NCBI GenBank assembly: GCA_002633025.1 | Contig: NMRB01000017.1 | Location: forward strand, 335,502-399,501 | Direction of reading: 5' to 3' | Origin: Notospermus geniculatus | Lineage: Eukaryota > Nemertea > Pilidiophora > Heteronemertea > Lineidae | DNA: 64,000 nucleotides | Shown: piece after piece, positions 32,492-44,312 of the stretch | How positions within the stretch are numbered: the first letter of the stretch is position 1 | Layout: every line of letters starts with the position of its first letter | The notes under the pieces: model-generated | Databases searched by the model: none | What the model was told of the DNA's origin: nothing | The model's input: the letters and a program-made list of their open reading frames with translations, nothing else | Translations under genes and position numbers: made by a program

Positions 32492-35400
32492 TCAAGCATT
32501 GTCAACATCGATGTCCTCATCGCCAAAGTCCAAATCATCCCATTCAACTTGCAGTTCTGTATTAACCTGTGCTTCCAGACACGCGGGAGTCACGTCCAGG
32601 CATATGTCATACTGTTGGTCCAGTCCTAGATATGAATCACTGAAGAGGTACACTGTATAGATCGCCCTGCCCACTGATATTGGTGTGTAGAAGGACAGCT
32701 GGACGTTGGTCTTATCTCGGACGTACCCAATACGTTTTAGGGCGATCAAGTCCTGTGTTTCGATCTCACCAAGAATGATAAACCAACCTTCATCTTTGAC
32801 CTTCGGGAATCGTGGGGTGTGCGCTTTACTGTCACGCTTCTACAATGGAAGAAAAAAGAACGAATTGAATGCAAATTTCCTCCAACAATATTTGCAGGAA
32901 CTCATCTGAGGAAAATATGAAAGTTGTTAAACCAGTATTAAGTTCTCACAAAACAACTAGTCACCTTGAACTTGTTTTTTCTCGCCAGCCGGATATTGAG
33001 AACATACTCCTGATCAGCATGCACTTGGATCCAATCGCTATCTTGACGTCTGCCACCTGAAAAAAGAAAACACATCGGTAGGAACACATTCCAATGGACA
33101 AAGTTGTCTCAATCAAAGTAGATATCTGTTGCCAGGCCATATCCAAAGGGGGCGGGGTGCTTTCAGTATTTATTTGTGATAAATGTTTTATGGTGACTAT
33201 AGAATTCTTGAATTTGGAAGACCGTTGAAATTGACCATGAACTTTCAATAAAGAGGCACTTTCTCCACGTCCTTTACCTTTTTTCGCCATTGGCACCTTC
33301 CTTGTACATTCGTCTTCACCTTCCCACCATCCTTTCACACTCAGATCAACACCGACTATAGGTAGTTGAAGCAACACTTGGAACACCTGATAATGAAGGA
33401 GTAAACATCTAAACAAATGACTGTGTATTTTGAAATTTATGGAGAAAGACTCCCGAGTCCCCAGCAAATCAAGAGACATGCACTGAATACATGTTTGATG
33501 CAAAATGCAGCATCAATCTCACCTACCTCATCAATTTCTGAAGGTGAGAGTTCATCTTCAAGAAGGTTCAGCAACGATTCAAACCTGTCTCCAACCACTG
33601 CAAGCACCTCGGGTAAGCAGTCCATGGGGGGTCTTTTCGTCCCTTTGCTGCTGTCTTTGGGATTCCTGAATGAAGTAAACAGAGTTACAAACTCCATCCT
33701 TTTCCTTGCGGCCTGGTGATGCAAGATGTGCCCACAGCTCAACTAATGCGAGCACTGCTTTTAGACTAAGGGCCGTATGCACGGGTCGGACTTCCGCCTA
33801 AAGTATAGCTAAAGTTAGACTTTCTCTTTGCTTGAAGCGTTGAGAAAAGTAAGACTATGATGAAAGTGTGGCTGAAGTCCGACCCGTGCATACGACCCTT
33901 AGAGTATGCTCAGACCGTCCTTCAAAAGGTTTGTAAATATCATGGAGAAATTAAATTCCAGAAAACTTATCTCACACCATTCCTCTGAAAACAAATCACT
34001 GACTTACTTGAAGCAGTGGAGGTGGTAAAGTTCTATGTGTGGAAGTGTCAGCAAACTGGAATCGTGTATCCATCGTGCCTGGATGACCATTTGGATAAGA
34101 TTGGCAATCCGGAGGGCCGTTGCCAACCACCCTTGGTCGGCTGTCACATCTAACATCGCCTGAAATGTGGGAGAAATACATGGGTGGTTCACAGAGAAGT
34201 AGGCTTGTGAAAGAGGAAAAATATGGCAAAAAACATCGGAAGCAAATTTGAGACCAGTTCAAGTTGTCCATTCCTCATAAACATCAGTTTTGACATACAC
34301 ACCTGAAGAATACGTATGGCCTGGTCTAGGACAGACTTGGTATCGGTGTAGTAGTCAGTACAAGGCAGCTGTGTTCTGCAGAAATGGGCTTGGAACAGTA
34401 TATTGGCTTTGGTGTGTGGACTGTCAAAGGAATGTGGATTGACCTCCAATGGAAGCTTCTCAGCTAGTGAGCTGTGAAGAAATGAGGAAGGGTTATCATC
34501 AGGCACAACATCTTCAGGGCCCATACATAAAGGTGGAATAAGAGCTTATTCCAGTTATAACTTCACATTATAACGTTGTTATACCTGGAATAAGCTCTAC
34601 CTCCCTTATTCCACCTTTATGCATACAGGCCCAGGTTTTTGTTGATTGAATCTGGGAATTTTTGTAACTTGAAATGCTCTCTAACAGATTTTACCTGTTG
34701 ATCTGGTCTTCATTGTGTCGGACAGGCAGTTCTTCATACTCATGGGCATTCTAAAAGGGTCAAAATATCGCAATTGTTATTAACTCTTTACACAAAAGAG
34801 GACATTTTCTGGCTTGTCTTTGGAAGGTCAAATACTGATCTTGGCTCGGAATATGGAGAGGGCTCCTTGTGTCGAACTGAAAATTTCCTAAAGATGTGGA
34901 ACTGGTCTTGACACTGTGAAGAACCTAATGCCCTCATCACACTGAGCTAGTTCTCAGTATGTTGTTGAAAATGTTGCCGAATGGGCTCAAACTGTGTGCA
35001 AACGGAGTGGACGTAGTGCTAACGTTTTACAAACTTCATGGACGGCGGGCTCAGACTGGAAGGTTGCTCCAGAACTTCAAGGCATTATCTGACCAACGTT
35101 AAACGTTCTAGTCCGTTTTACGATTTTTTAGGATGGGGCAGGACGTTTTGAGAACTACTTCAGTGTGACAGTAGGCTACCTTAAGACAGTTTTAAGAATG
35201 AAAGTGGTCTAATGTGTACATTGCGGGCAAGAAACTAGGCATATCCACCAACCAATGCAGCAATACAGCGGCATGAGGATAACAGGGAGAGGCCAGCAAA
35301 CATGCTAGGCTTAGTTCCATACCGAAAGTATTTCGATGAGGTCTGGTATGGATGAATCTGGTCGTAGCACATCACGGAACATCCTGACACTGCTGTGATG

Positions 35401-36175
35401 GAGATAGTAATATGAGGAGATTCTTCCCAGTGTCAACGGTTCGATAGAGCGACTATCCTGAAATAGATGAAAAGAGAAATGAAGTAGGGAGTGAGTGACC
35501 TTTGGTATCCTATTGGGCAGAGTCCACTAAAGTCTGGTAACATGGAGTGCAGAAGTTAGGCAATATATTGGATTTTCCATGGATCTTTAATAATCACACG
35601 CAACTCTTGAATTACTATACAAACAGACTTTTAATAGTGGTGCCCAATAGTGTGAAACGGATCATCACTGGTTACACACGTCAAATGCACAATTGAAAAC
35701 CGCAAATTCCTGCCTCATTTCCTGATTTCCACATTCCATTGGGTCCCTTAGATGTTGCCGGACTTTAGAAAGTTGCATCTCACCATCTTGAACCATCAAG
35801 GGTTCATCACTTTTTCTTCAGACTTGGCTCTATCTAGCTTAGTTTGAAGGCGAAGTGACCGTAGGCCCATTTGACTTACCGTTTGTGCCGCCACCGGTAA
35901 CACTTGTGTCGGAAGTGGGCCTACTACCCCCCGAAGACTCAGGATTCCGTAGGCCTTGATATTTCAAGATGGGTTTTACTGAGTTCTATGTAATATGGTG
36001 ACTTGTCGAAGGCTCTGACGTTTCCACCAAAATGTGGCATCAGTTACCTTACGACTGGCTTACCTCTCCTATTTCACAGCAGTATGCACTCTCCAGGTCA
36101 TTGAGCGATTTCTCCACAAGATTTGACAAGTACCGGTTGATCTGCTCATGGTCTGTGTCATCCAAGTTGTAGAAA
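32492..36175 (-). CDS. ASCC3: ASCC3 helicase, C-terminal part (Sec63 module)
   Basis: ASCC3 is the large Ski2-like helicase of the ASC-1 complex, acting in alkylation repair and collided-ribosome splitting (family knowledge). Nine exons keep frame for 437 aa: 36175-36064, 35457-35323, 34750-34695, 34471-34303, 34159-34008, 33665-33527, 33386-33278, 33056-32965, 32839-32492. They cover the second Sec63 unit, with landmarks IEPLTLGRISSYYYLHH, ELPVRHNEDQIN, FDSPHTKANILFQAH, LDVTADQGWLATAL, LIQMVIQARW, HADQEYVLNIRL, FPKVKDEGWF, LIALKRIGYVRD and SDSYLGLDQQYDI. The end differs from vertebrates in an acidic tail (DDLDFGDEDIDVDNA). Brr2/SNRNP200 is the alternative, but YLGLDQQYDI and AQVNTE favour ASCC3. 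The exons for both helicase cassettes, about 1,800 aa, were not found upstream; a plus-strand gene lies only 2.5 kb away. Confidence 0.92.
33767..33901. mobile_element. Foldback TAAGGGCCGTATGCACGGGT in ASCC3 intron
   Basis: TAAGGGCCGTATGCACGGGT pairs with ACCCGTGCATACGACCCTTA, and GTCGGACTTCCGCC pairs with GCTGAAGTCCGAC. The TAA/TTA at the ends fits a 3-bp TWA target duplication. It shares the GGGCCGTAT start with the nested element at 47356. Confidence 0.8.
34517..34632. mobile_element. Foldback GGGCCCATACATAAAGG in ASCC3 intron
   Basis: The ends GGGCCCATACATAAAGGTGG and CCACCTTTATGCATACAGGC are inverted, as are GGAATAAGAGCTTATTCC-type inner parts. The ends belong to the same GGGCC..CATAAA group as several other families here. 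Confidence 0.8.
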
Positions 36176-36599
36176 CTGAAAAGATAGGAGAGAATACTGG
36201 ATGAGGATATTTTGGAAAGAAAATATTGAGCAAACGTAGGGAGAAACTCGCGTGCCTCAGTAGAACATGGAAGTATACCATTAACACATGACAGTACCCT
36301 CCTCAGCCTAGCTGCACCGTTAAGGCCACATAAAAAAAATCTTTAGTTTAGCATCAGTCAAACTTGTAAAAAGTGAGGAGGGAGGAGGGGTTTTTTTTAT
36401 TTATTTTTTTATTACTGAAATGGACTGTGATCATCGAAAGAGAGCTTGGAATCATTGCACAATTTGCCATACAATAGACAAATCCTTAGTATTAACTCGA
36501 AACAGGTTTTTATTCAAAAAAATACACATCTGAGTCACCCTGGAAAAGGCATGTGTAGACAAGAAACCACAATTTTTGACAGAGAACATTATAATGTGA

Positions 36600-36682
36600 G
36601 AAAAAATTGAAGAAAAAAATTTTTTTTGAAAAAAAAAAATTTTTTTGAAAAAAAAAATTTTTCCAAAAAAAATAATTTTTTT
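36600..36682. repeat. Alternating A-run/T-run tract
   Basis: Four blocks of 6-11 A followed by 6-9 T, each separated by TG or TTCC, lie in a row; this can fold into A-T hairpins. It may also mark an assembly-difficult place beside the missing ASCC3 exons. Confidence 0.7.
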
Positions 36683-38074
36683 TGAGGCGGCGAGAAAATT
36701 CGAGGCGGGCGCTGATGCTAAACAAAAGATTTTTTTTTATGTGGCCTAAGGACAACACGTACTAAAGGGAAATGCCCATTTTGTATCTGAAAATATAGTA
36801 AATGCTGTGGTCCCAGTTCAACATTATCATTACCAACCAGTGCAATCAAAATGTGACCTGTGACAGCAAAATGAGTCGGAATGTGCACAGAAGAAGACCC
36901 AAGGTGAACCAACGGTTTGTTGATTCCAGCATTGTCTGCCAATTGTGATATTTGACTTTGTCCATTTCTGCAATTGTTCTCTCACAAATGGGTCACAAAT
37001 AGGCAATGAACCCAAGACATGCAGTCCTTCCCTTTTTTATTTCAATCCTTCAAAAGTACCGTACTCTTTTGCCAAGAAAAAGATATGAAGTTGATTTTCC
37101 CGTACATCTTCATTTCTGAAAGAAATGCATGCGGGGAAAACCAAGAAAGCACGAGAACATGTTGGTCATGTCTTATGGATGTAGGTCATTACACAGGAAA
37201 TGTCAAGGAAACTAAAATTGGAAGACACACTGCTGGAACATTAATTAAGGATAATTATCATATATTTACAGTATAAATTGATTTCTTTGCACTGTGCATC
37301 ACGATAGTTAAGATTTGCAGATGTGATTGCCTGAAGCAAACAGAGGATTTGGATTCTATCATCAAGTTTATAACGATCATTTCGACTGCGATAACATCTG
37401 TGGAGGCCAATCTGCGAAGGGACATGTAAGTGCTATTGCAAATTTTGGTAGACTGAACCCCAGGAAAATGATAGTTACAGGACAATTACTCTGAAAACTG
37501 CTGCATGAAAATTTGATTCGATTCCTTCCAAAGACATGATGACACTAAAAGACGAGTTTGACCCTTGTAGATGGCCAGTATTGGGCTCTCCAAGTGATGC
37601 AGTGGAAACATTGATGCCTGTCCCTCTCATTCTGGGTTCCATCTCCAGCCACACCCATCCCAAAAGGGAAACTTCTCAACAATGCAGGTTTTCTGTAGGC
37701 ACTCTGGTTTCCTCCTGCTGTATGTTAAAGGAGCCCAGTTTTGCCACTTTTTCTCGACAGCTGGCGCCACCATCACCGTGCATGCCACTCTCCAACACTA
37801 CGGAGAAACTACATTGTTGGCGAATGGAGCCGATGTACTATGTACATTTTTCAATGTTTTTTTTGTAGTTTGTAGGCTATTGCTACCACTAGGTGGCTCC
37901 CTTTATGTCGGCAGTCAAAATACCGGAAAGAGATTACATGCCATGCCCCTTTAACTTTGCAAAGTGTTGTTTATAGAGCTAACAATGCGAAATTTGGCTC
38001 TCAGCTTTCGAGTCCATATTTCATTGGAAGTGTACTGAATATGCTGAATGTTAGTAGCGTATCTGTGCCAGAGT

Positions 38075-38220
38075 GGTGCAGTGGCACATCGGTCCATGTC
38101 ACCTCTGAGGATCCAGGTTCGATCCAGTTGAACTGGTTCTTTCTGTGATAACGGGTGAATCTCTTTGACTCGCTAGTGCAGTTCTCTGGGGCACTCTGGT
38201 TGCCTTCTATGGTACAATAA
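38075..38220 (+). mobile_element. tRNA-derived SINE
   Basis: GAGTGGTGCAGTGGCACATC (A-box-like) and GGTTCGATCC (B box) stand at tRNA spacing, followed by a non-tRNA body. There is no closed cloverleaf, so it is a SINE rather than a gene. Confidence 0.65.
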
Positions 38221-38621
38221 TTGACGGTTCAATTTGCCCAATATTATCTGTCTATATATGTCACTATCAAGTTCATAATTGGTGCTCAAGTCTTGGTCAG
38301 ATATCACAGGATGCATGACTGGATATATATGCTTGGGAAACCATGTTTTAGCAATTAACACCAAACCGAATTTTTTTTAATTGCTGGACTAAGTATTGTA
38401 TGTCTGGATATGGAAGAAGATATATTTGGTGAAACAGATTATCAGTTGGCCATGAGCAAGATCTGATTGCTGGTCGTACTATATTTTGAGGAATTAGATC
38501 TGAATGCCTGAGACCTGAACAGTGGCATGCCTTCCATCCACTGGCTCATTGCAACCTTCACAAAAATCCCTCAGTGTGGATCACCACTCCAGTCATAAGT
38601 GTTTTTTCCATCCTTTTTCAG

Positions 38622-40846
38622 AAACCTTCCATATCGGAAAAAGCAAGGAAGAAAGCAGCCTTTGCGATAAGGATGTTTGTGAAGATCACAAATTGAGTGT
38701 GATTCATGGTTAAGTCCAGAGTCCCCAGGATATTTCAAGTGGGCAACATAAGTGCACTGAGGAAAAGGAAAGTCAAGTCTCTCCAACATCTTGACATTGC
38801 TGTACATCAACACAGATACTGATAAAGACATTTTGCAAGCATATCACCATCTGCACTGACACCAAACTCAAACGAGATCATCAAAATTTACATTACACTT
38901 TATCAACAGCAAAATTCTATTTTGCTGCACTTTTGAGTGTGCATTTCACCTAAAAATCACTTGCATCAATGACATTGTTGACTCCACTTCACTCTTAAGT
39001 GTCCGTTATGGTGTCCCATGCTTTAGATTTATCGCATAAAAGTCACAAAATGTCTAATGTTTCTGCCAATGCAAAGACAGTTGTTTCAGTCACAACTGGA
39101 GCAAATGTAACTTTGAATGGTACAACACTGGAAACAACCACCCCCAGTTCAAGGTTCCAATTCAATTCATCTCTCAGCACAGTTACAGCAGAATCCACAG
39201 CAAATTCAAAAGCACCTTCAGCAAATTCAACAGCACCCAAAGCAAATTCAACAGCACCCAAAGCAAATTCAACAGCACCCAAAGCAAATTCAACAGCACC
39301 CAAAGCAAATTCAACAGCAACGACTGTAACTTCCATTCCACTTGTAAATAACACATCCCCAACACCAGAGACATCAGGTCCGGGGAAAAACACCACAGCA
39401 ATACTTCTTTCAACAACTACAGAACGCACGAAGGCGAGTTCTTCCACAATACATGTACATGACAGACTGACCACTGATGTCTCACAGTTTGGAAACACAA
39501 GCCACAGTCCAAGGACAACCTCAAATCTTGTCGGAGGGACAATAGCCACAAAACATTTTCCACGTAAGTTGTACAACTTAAGAAGTTATATGCAACTTCT
39601 TCGCAGTTTCATCAACAGGCCAATTAACCCAATAGAGCCGCCTATTTTTTGGCACTTTCCATCTGCAGCTTTCACCACCTTGAACCGCCACAACATGCCA
39701 CTGCATAGCTGAATAGAGAACAGTATAATGGGTCAACACGGTTTATGGCAGTCTCGGCGTCTGGAGACATGACGGATTATGGTGCTGCCGCCAATAATTG
39801 GTGATTTAGATTTCTACATTAACCATAATAGAGGTGCAGATGGGGATTTTTGTCAAAAAGTGGGTGTGGTGTTCTAGGCGGCTCACAGTACGGCGGTTTA
39901 GGGTGGCATGGGCTGTGTTTGGTTAAGACAAGCCCTTTCAGCACAGCAAATCTCTGAAGCTGCTTGTGCACTATCGTCCATGAATAATGGTGATGACTTT
40001 GGTCACTCTATTTCCAGATGCTACCTGGCATTACATTATCCTCGGGGGAGGAGGATTAGTTGGCTTAGTGGTCTTGATATTGTTCGTTATTTTCATCAGA
40101 AGGAAATTATGCTGCAGGTAAAGACTCAGAATTGTATTTGTATCTTTCCATCAGGGCTGAAGCCAAAGCACTAGTGCTGGTATTGGAAGAGGCCATCTCA
40201 AGCTACTCTTGTTCCTCGCTTGGATGGGGTCTTCTACTTGCCCTTAAAGGCACAGAGTGCAAGGCACCATGGCTAACTGTCCCATCTGACGGGCGTGAAG
40301 AGCCAGGGATGATTAATCCCATTAGGCTAGGGCTGTATTCGAACCTGGGCCCTGCCACTTGCTAAAGCGGACATAATACCAACTGAGCAACCAGGGCCCC
40401 CCTCAGAAATTCTGACTGAGACAAAGGTGACACATAAACTAAGTCGAAGTAATGGACAGCAAATTTGCATCACCAGCCGAAGGCAGTATTTAAACACAAT
40501 AAGGGTTTCTTTTCTTGTACACAGGGCACAGCATCGACAAATGCGCAAAAGGTCACACTCTGAGATTCGAAAACAGCAACGACAGAAACACAATGGAACA
40601 AGAGCATATGAAGACCTAGTGGAAAAGGATTTCAACAAAAACGGTGGAACGAAACAAACAGTGGTGGACACAGATCTGGCTGGCAGTTCAGACGAGGTCG
40701 TCAGAGGGAATAAGAAAGACTCTGGACACCATGGACATTTGCGGACTAGCAGATGTGGAATCTTTCGCATCAGCTGGAAAGGTGCTGCTGATAAACCAAG
40801 TGCACAAGCTGAAACGTACAAAAAGAGAGACGATCATTGGATATGA
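38622..40846 (+). CDS. Mucin-like single-pass membrane protein, 3' part
   Basis: Four exons keep phase: 38622-38708 (weaker, donor GTTAAG), 39027-39563, 40018-40117 and 40525-40846. Exon 2 encodes 179 Ser/Thr/Asn-rich residues, including a perfect TAPKANS repeat whose NST triplets are N-glycosylation sequons. Exon 3 encodes one membrane span (YIILGGGGLVGLVVLILFVI) with stop-transfer residues RRKLCCR; the two cysteines could be palmitoylated. Exon 4 is a basic, hydrophilic 107-residue cytoplasmic tail with YEDL, which fits the YxxPhi endocytic motif, and an acidic-serine patch (SSDEV). Extracellular N-terminal exons with a signal peptide were not found, so the ligand-binding part is unknown. 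The CCP gene at 6-9 kb has its own C-terminus, so this is a separate gene. Poly(A) signals AATAAA lie near 41404 and 41484. Confidence 0.7.
39207..39318 (+). repeat. Coding 18-bp minisatellite (TAPKANS)
   Basis: Almost identical 18-base units (CAGCACCCAAAGCAAATTCA) run about six times within the mucin-like exon. Each adds the hexapeptide STAPKAN and one N-glycosylation sequon. Near-perfect identity suggests recent expansion and probable length polymorphism. Confidence 0.9.
40165..40405 (-). mobile_element. tRNA-derived SINE, family C copy 2
   Basis: On the minus strand it has TGGTTGCTCAGTTGGTATTATG (first 20 bases: A-box region) and AGGTTCGAATAC (B box), then the same body as 23060-23290. 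It lies in the intron between the membrane-span exon and the tail exon of the mucin-like gene. Confidence 0.8.
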
Positions 40847-41734
40847 CATTTGCAAACATTTCAAACAGTTTGGTATTCTCATGTTTAACAATTGTGAGGC
40901 AGGATCTCATGACGCTGTGAAGGCATCAATAAGCTAGCTGAAAATTGTTGCCTTGAATGGTTGGCTCAGAGCAACCAGCAGCAGCTAGTGTGTCAGCCAC
41001 AATGGCATAGTGTCTCAAGTTCATATCCTTGAGCGATGTCTCTTTGCCAAGGTGTTATAACCCTAGCGCCAGAGGCAATGATCGTTGACTTTGAAGTTTG
41101 CATGCCAATCATTCACCATTACATAGGAATGCATAAAAGAGATTGAATCCTGACTTTGAACAACAGCAAAACTAATATGGACTCCTTGATCTTTGATCAA
41201 GCAAAGTAGACACCAGCGGCAGAGTCTGTAGTCCAGAGGTCGAGTTTGATAAAAGACTAGAAGACCAATACAGGGTGATCCCACAAAGTGCCTTTATCAG
41301 GTTTTATCTTACACCACATCTTTAACTCGCTTGTTTCAACATTATGGTTTCAGAAAAGAAGACAAACAACTGTCATGTTGTTACAACTAAAGTGCATAAA
41401 CCAGAAATAAAGTATATTTCGCTAAAGCTAAATATGATCTTCTACCATGTTCATCTGAGCTTGATATCAAATTCTGTTGGAAAATAAATCGCACGTGTGT
41501 TACAGATTGATACAGGTATCAATATCCTGTAATGGTGTCCTCTTTGTAGAAGGATACCCCGACCTGAACAATGGGAAGGCATCTACGTGTACTTCCTTCC
41601 CTTCGTTGTGATAGACTGTGGATGCAATGCACATCCTGATCCATTGTATCTCGATCTTTTAGTCCCGCTTTCAATTAGCACAGCTTTGAATAACAGGATG
41701 ACGTGGGCTGCTGCATCCTTTCTTCAAGCGGCCC

Positions 41735-41856
41735 AGGGCCTAAATTCGTAAAACCTTGCTAGCTTAGTTGGTTGCTAGTTGTGTACACTGGCCTGTACAA
41801 ACTGGACACTTTAGCAAGTAACTAAGCCTAGCAGGGTTTTATGAATATATGGGCCC
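41735..41856. mobile_element. Foldback GGGCCTAAATTCGTAAAAC
   Basis: The ends GGGCCTAAATTCGTAAAACC and GGTTTTATGAATATATGGGC are inverted, as are inner GCTAGCTTAGTTG and CAAGTAACTAAGCCTAGC. It belongs to the GGGCC..TTCATAAA terminal group. Confidence 0.8.
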
Positions 41857-41930
41857 AGATTTCTACCAACTCCTGAATCTATCTACTTCTGTTGTTGCTG
41901 ATCAAAGGACTGAAGGAGAATCCAGTTATC

Positions 41931-42051
41931 AGGGAGGTTTCGCAAGCGCCCGCTTTAGGCCATACGACGACGTTTACCTATTGTTTGGGTATACCCACAC
42001 AATGGATAAACGTCGTCGTAGGGCCTAACCGGGCGCTTGCGAAACCTTCCT
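41931..42051. mobile_element. MITE family E copy 1 (GGGAGGTTTCGCAAGCGCC)
   Basis: AGGGAGGTTTCGCAAGCGCC is inverted at the far end, and CGACGACGTTTA pairs with TAAACGTCGTCG. The copy at 62701-62811 is nearly identical. Confidence 0.9.
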
Positions 42052-44127
42052 ATCGATGGAATCTGTTACTTCGACACCAGTTGTTGTTGTTCTTCAGTAA
42101 AAACCTGGGAAGATCTTGTCAGTTTCATCCACCTTCTCCTGAAGTAGGGACCTCCCTTTTTTCAAGGCCTGAAAGCGATACCGGATACCTTTTTCTGGAG
42201 ACATCTGTTCCTGTACATTCTCGCTGCATCAAAGCCAGGTTCAGTCACTTGATTCTCAGCAACTTTTCTTTCCTCCATTCATCTTCCTTTTGTTTCACAA
42301 CAAGTCAACATGACTATGACAATGATAAGTGGGTTTTCTCAATTCACTATTTTCTTTGGTGTTGAGTACCGGTAGTAATTTAACTATGGAGGGTCGGGTA
42401 ATTCATGAAACCTGAACATACTAGAAATAACTTGCCAGGTAAGAAGATAGCATTGGAAGAAGTGGCAGCTGCAAATATTAATAATAGAGTAAGTCATACT
42501 TAATTAGACAGACAGTGTAATCTGTAGCAGGCAGTAATAAGAGACTTTGTTTTTTTTGAAACATTACCCTTCTATGTATGGCATTACCGAGTGCAATTTC
42601 AGTTGTACCTGACAACTCTGAGGTTACAGGCGCCATTTACAACAGTGGTATCAAACTTTCACAAACAAAACTAACACCATGCAGTTGTAATGATCATTCC
42701 ACATAATCCCAGCAGGGTGACCGATGTAGTTCTTCAAAATTTATGTAGATGTCTCTGCAACTGCTCTCTTTCTTGCGTGTTGCGTGTTGCCATCTGACGA
42801 TCAACAACATGGGAAAGCTCATCAATGAATGGTCTACATTCAGAACAAGAGAAATTCATAAATGGAATTTAAGGAGGGATTTGAGAAGTAAATAACCACA
42901 AAGTTACGAGATCAGCATTTTTTCAAAAGGCTTACTGAGCAAAGTAGGTAATTTTACAACCGTACACTACCTGGAAACCTGACATACCTGAAAGTTGTTT
43001 CAGCTTCAGAACATGCTGGTTGAAATTGAGATGCGTCCATATTTATGAAACTGACAAGAGTTCTTCCACCCACCCACGATCCACTCATCAGTTTACAACT
43101 ACTACTTTTGTTTCTGAGTGAACTTTTTTAAGTGTCAGTGATACAAAATTATACTAATTACCATAAGTCTGTTCTGTGACTGTAACCTGTCTGGCATTTT
43201 TTACCTCCAGCTCAACTTATATTCCATGAACAACATAAAGTTTTCCAGTGTACAGCATCATTCTTGGCTCCCTACGTTGCCTCTCTTTTCATTTCATAAT
43301 CAACTGACTGTCACCCAGCTTCACCAAAATCAGCTTCTCCAACTGGCCACCAGATGGCACTCATCATGTAGCCCAGATGACATGGATGACACACCATGCA
43401 ATTATTATCATTTATGAGATGTAGTTGATTGCACAATGTCAAACTGAGGAACATTCCACTAAAAGAAAATACCAAGCATCATATTACATAAATACCATCA
43501 TAGTGAACAGAGGCAAAAAGGTAAGATTTTCATTGCTAATTTCAAACAATACTCAAACAATCTCACTTGATGTTTGGACCTGAACTTTCTTTTGTGATGT
43601 GTTTCCTAGAATTGACCAAGCAAATGAGACCCGTCACTGCAAAACAAGTACTAAGTCGCTCTGAAGTTGGCGACCAACGTTTTGTCAATTTCAGTAGGCC
43701 CAGGCTTGTTGTCTTTTGTGAAATCCGAGTGATTTACATATTCTTAATTCCTTTATCTCCTCTAGTTATTTTGGTTCATCCTGGTTCATATTTTGTCGTT
43801 TTGCTGTGCCTGGTCACAAATTCATTTGCAATTCACAGCCAGCATCCTGTGACCATCTCATGGCACAAATGATCTCCTGTAAACCCACAGACACCGACAT
43901 AGAAACGGATTCAACAACAACACGGCCCAGTCACTACAAGAAGCTGACTGAAAAGAAATCACCAGAAACACATGTGAAATTCATGACTGGACATCAATGT
44001 GACATTGATTCAAAAAGGAGTCAGCCAGTACACTGGGCAAGCCTATTGGATATTTGGTTTACCTGACATTGATTAGGTATCCTACTGGAAGTGCACAGTC
44101 ATTTACATTCACACTACTGGTATTTTA

Positions 44128-44312
44128 GCTGTAGCACAGTCATTCTGATTGACATCTGAGCTGTAACAAACTCATACTGAGCTGTAGCACGGGCAATTTG
44201 ATTGACATCTGAGCTGTAACAAACTCCTACTGAGCTGTAGCACAGGCAATTTGATTGACATCTGAGCTAACAAACTCCTACTGAGCTGTAGCACAGGCAA
44301 TTTGATTGACAT
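44128..44312. repeat. ~53-bp tandem repeat GAGCTGTAGCAC
   Basis: Four units of 50-53 bases start GCTGTAGCAC and continue through ATTTGATTGACATCTGAGCTGT. The last two are nearly identical. No coding sense is seen. Confidence 0.85.

Larger units (their letters stand above)
36176..38621. other. Region upstream of the last-seen ASCC3 exon
   Basis: I searched the minus strand for the next upstream ASCC3 exon (family landmark LTWTYFFRRL) and did not see it. The region contains an A/T-tract hairpin at 36600-36682, a SINE at 38075, and a stretch at 37600-37770 that looks like repeat sequence. No further coding exon is supported. Confidence 0.5.

Noticed and set aside
38622-40846. Possibility that the mucin-like membrane exons are the 3' end of the CCP gene at 6-9 kb
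   Set aside because: The CCP gene has its own in-phase terminal exon with a stop at 9187, and a complete plus-strand gene (19248-24794) lies between.
40644-40937. Alternative 97-aa frame overlapping the tail exon of the membrane protein
   Set aside because: It is in a different frame from the one that joins the membrane-span exon in phase; treated as a shadow.
44128-44312. Regular direct repeats considered as a CRISPR-like array
   Set aside because: Units are contiguous with no unique spacers, and the window is eukaryotic; it is a minisatellite.
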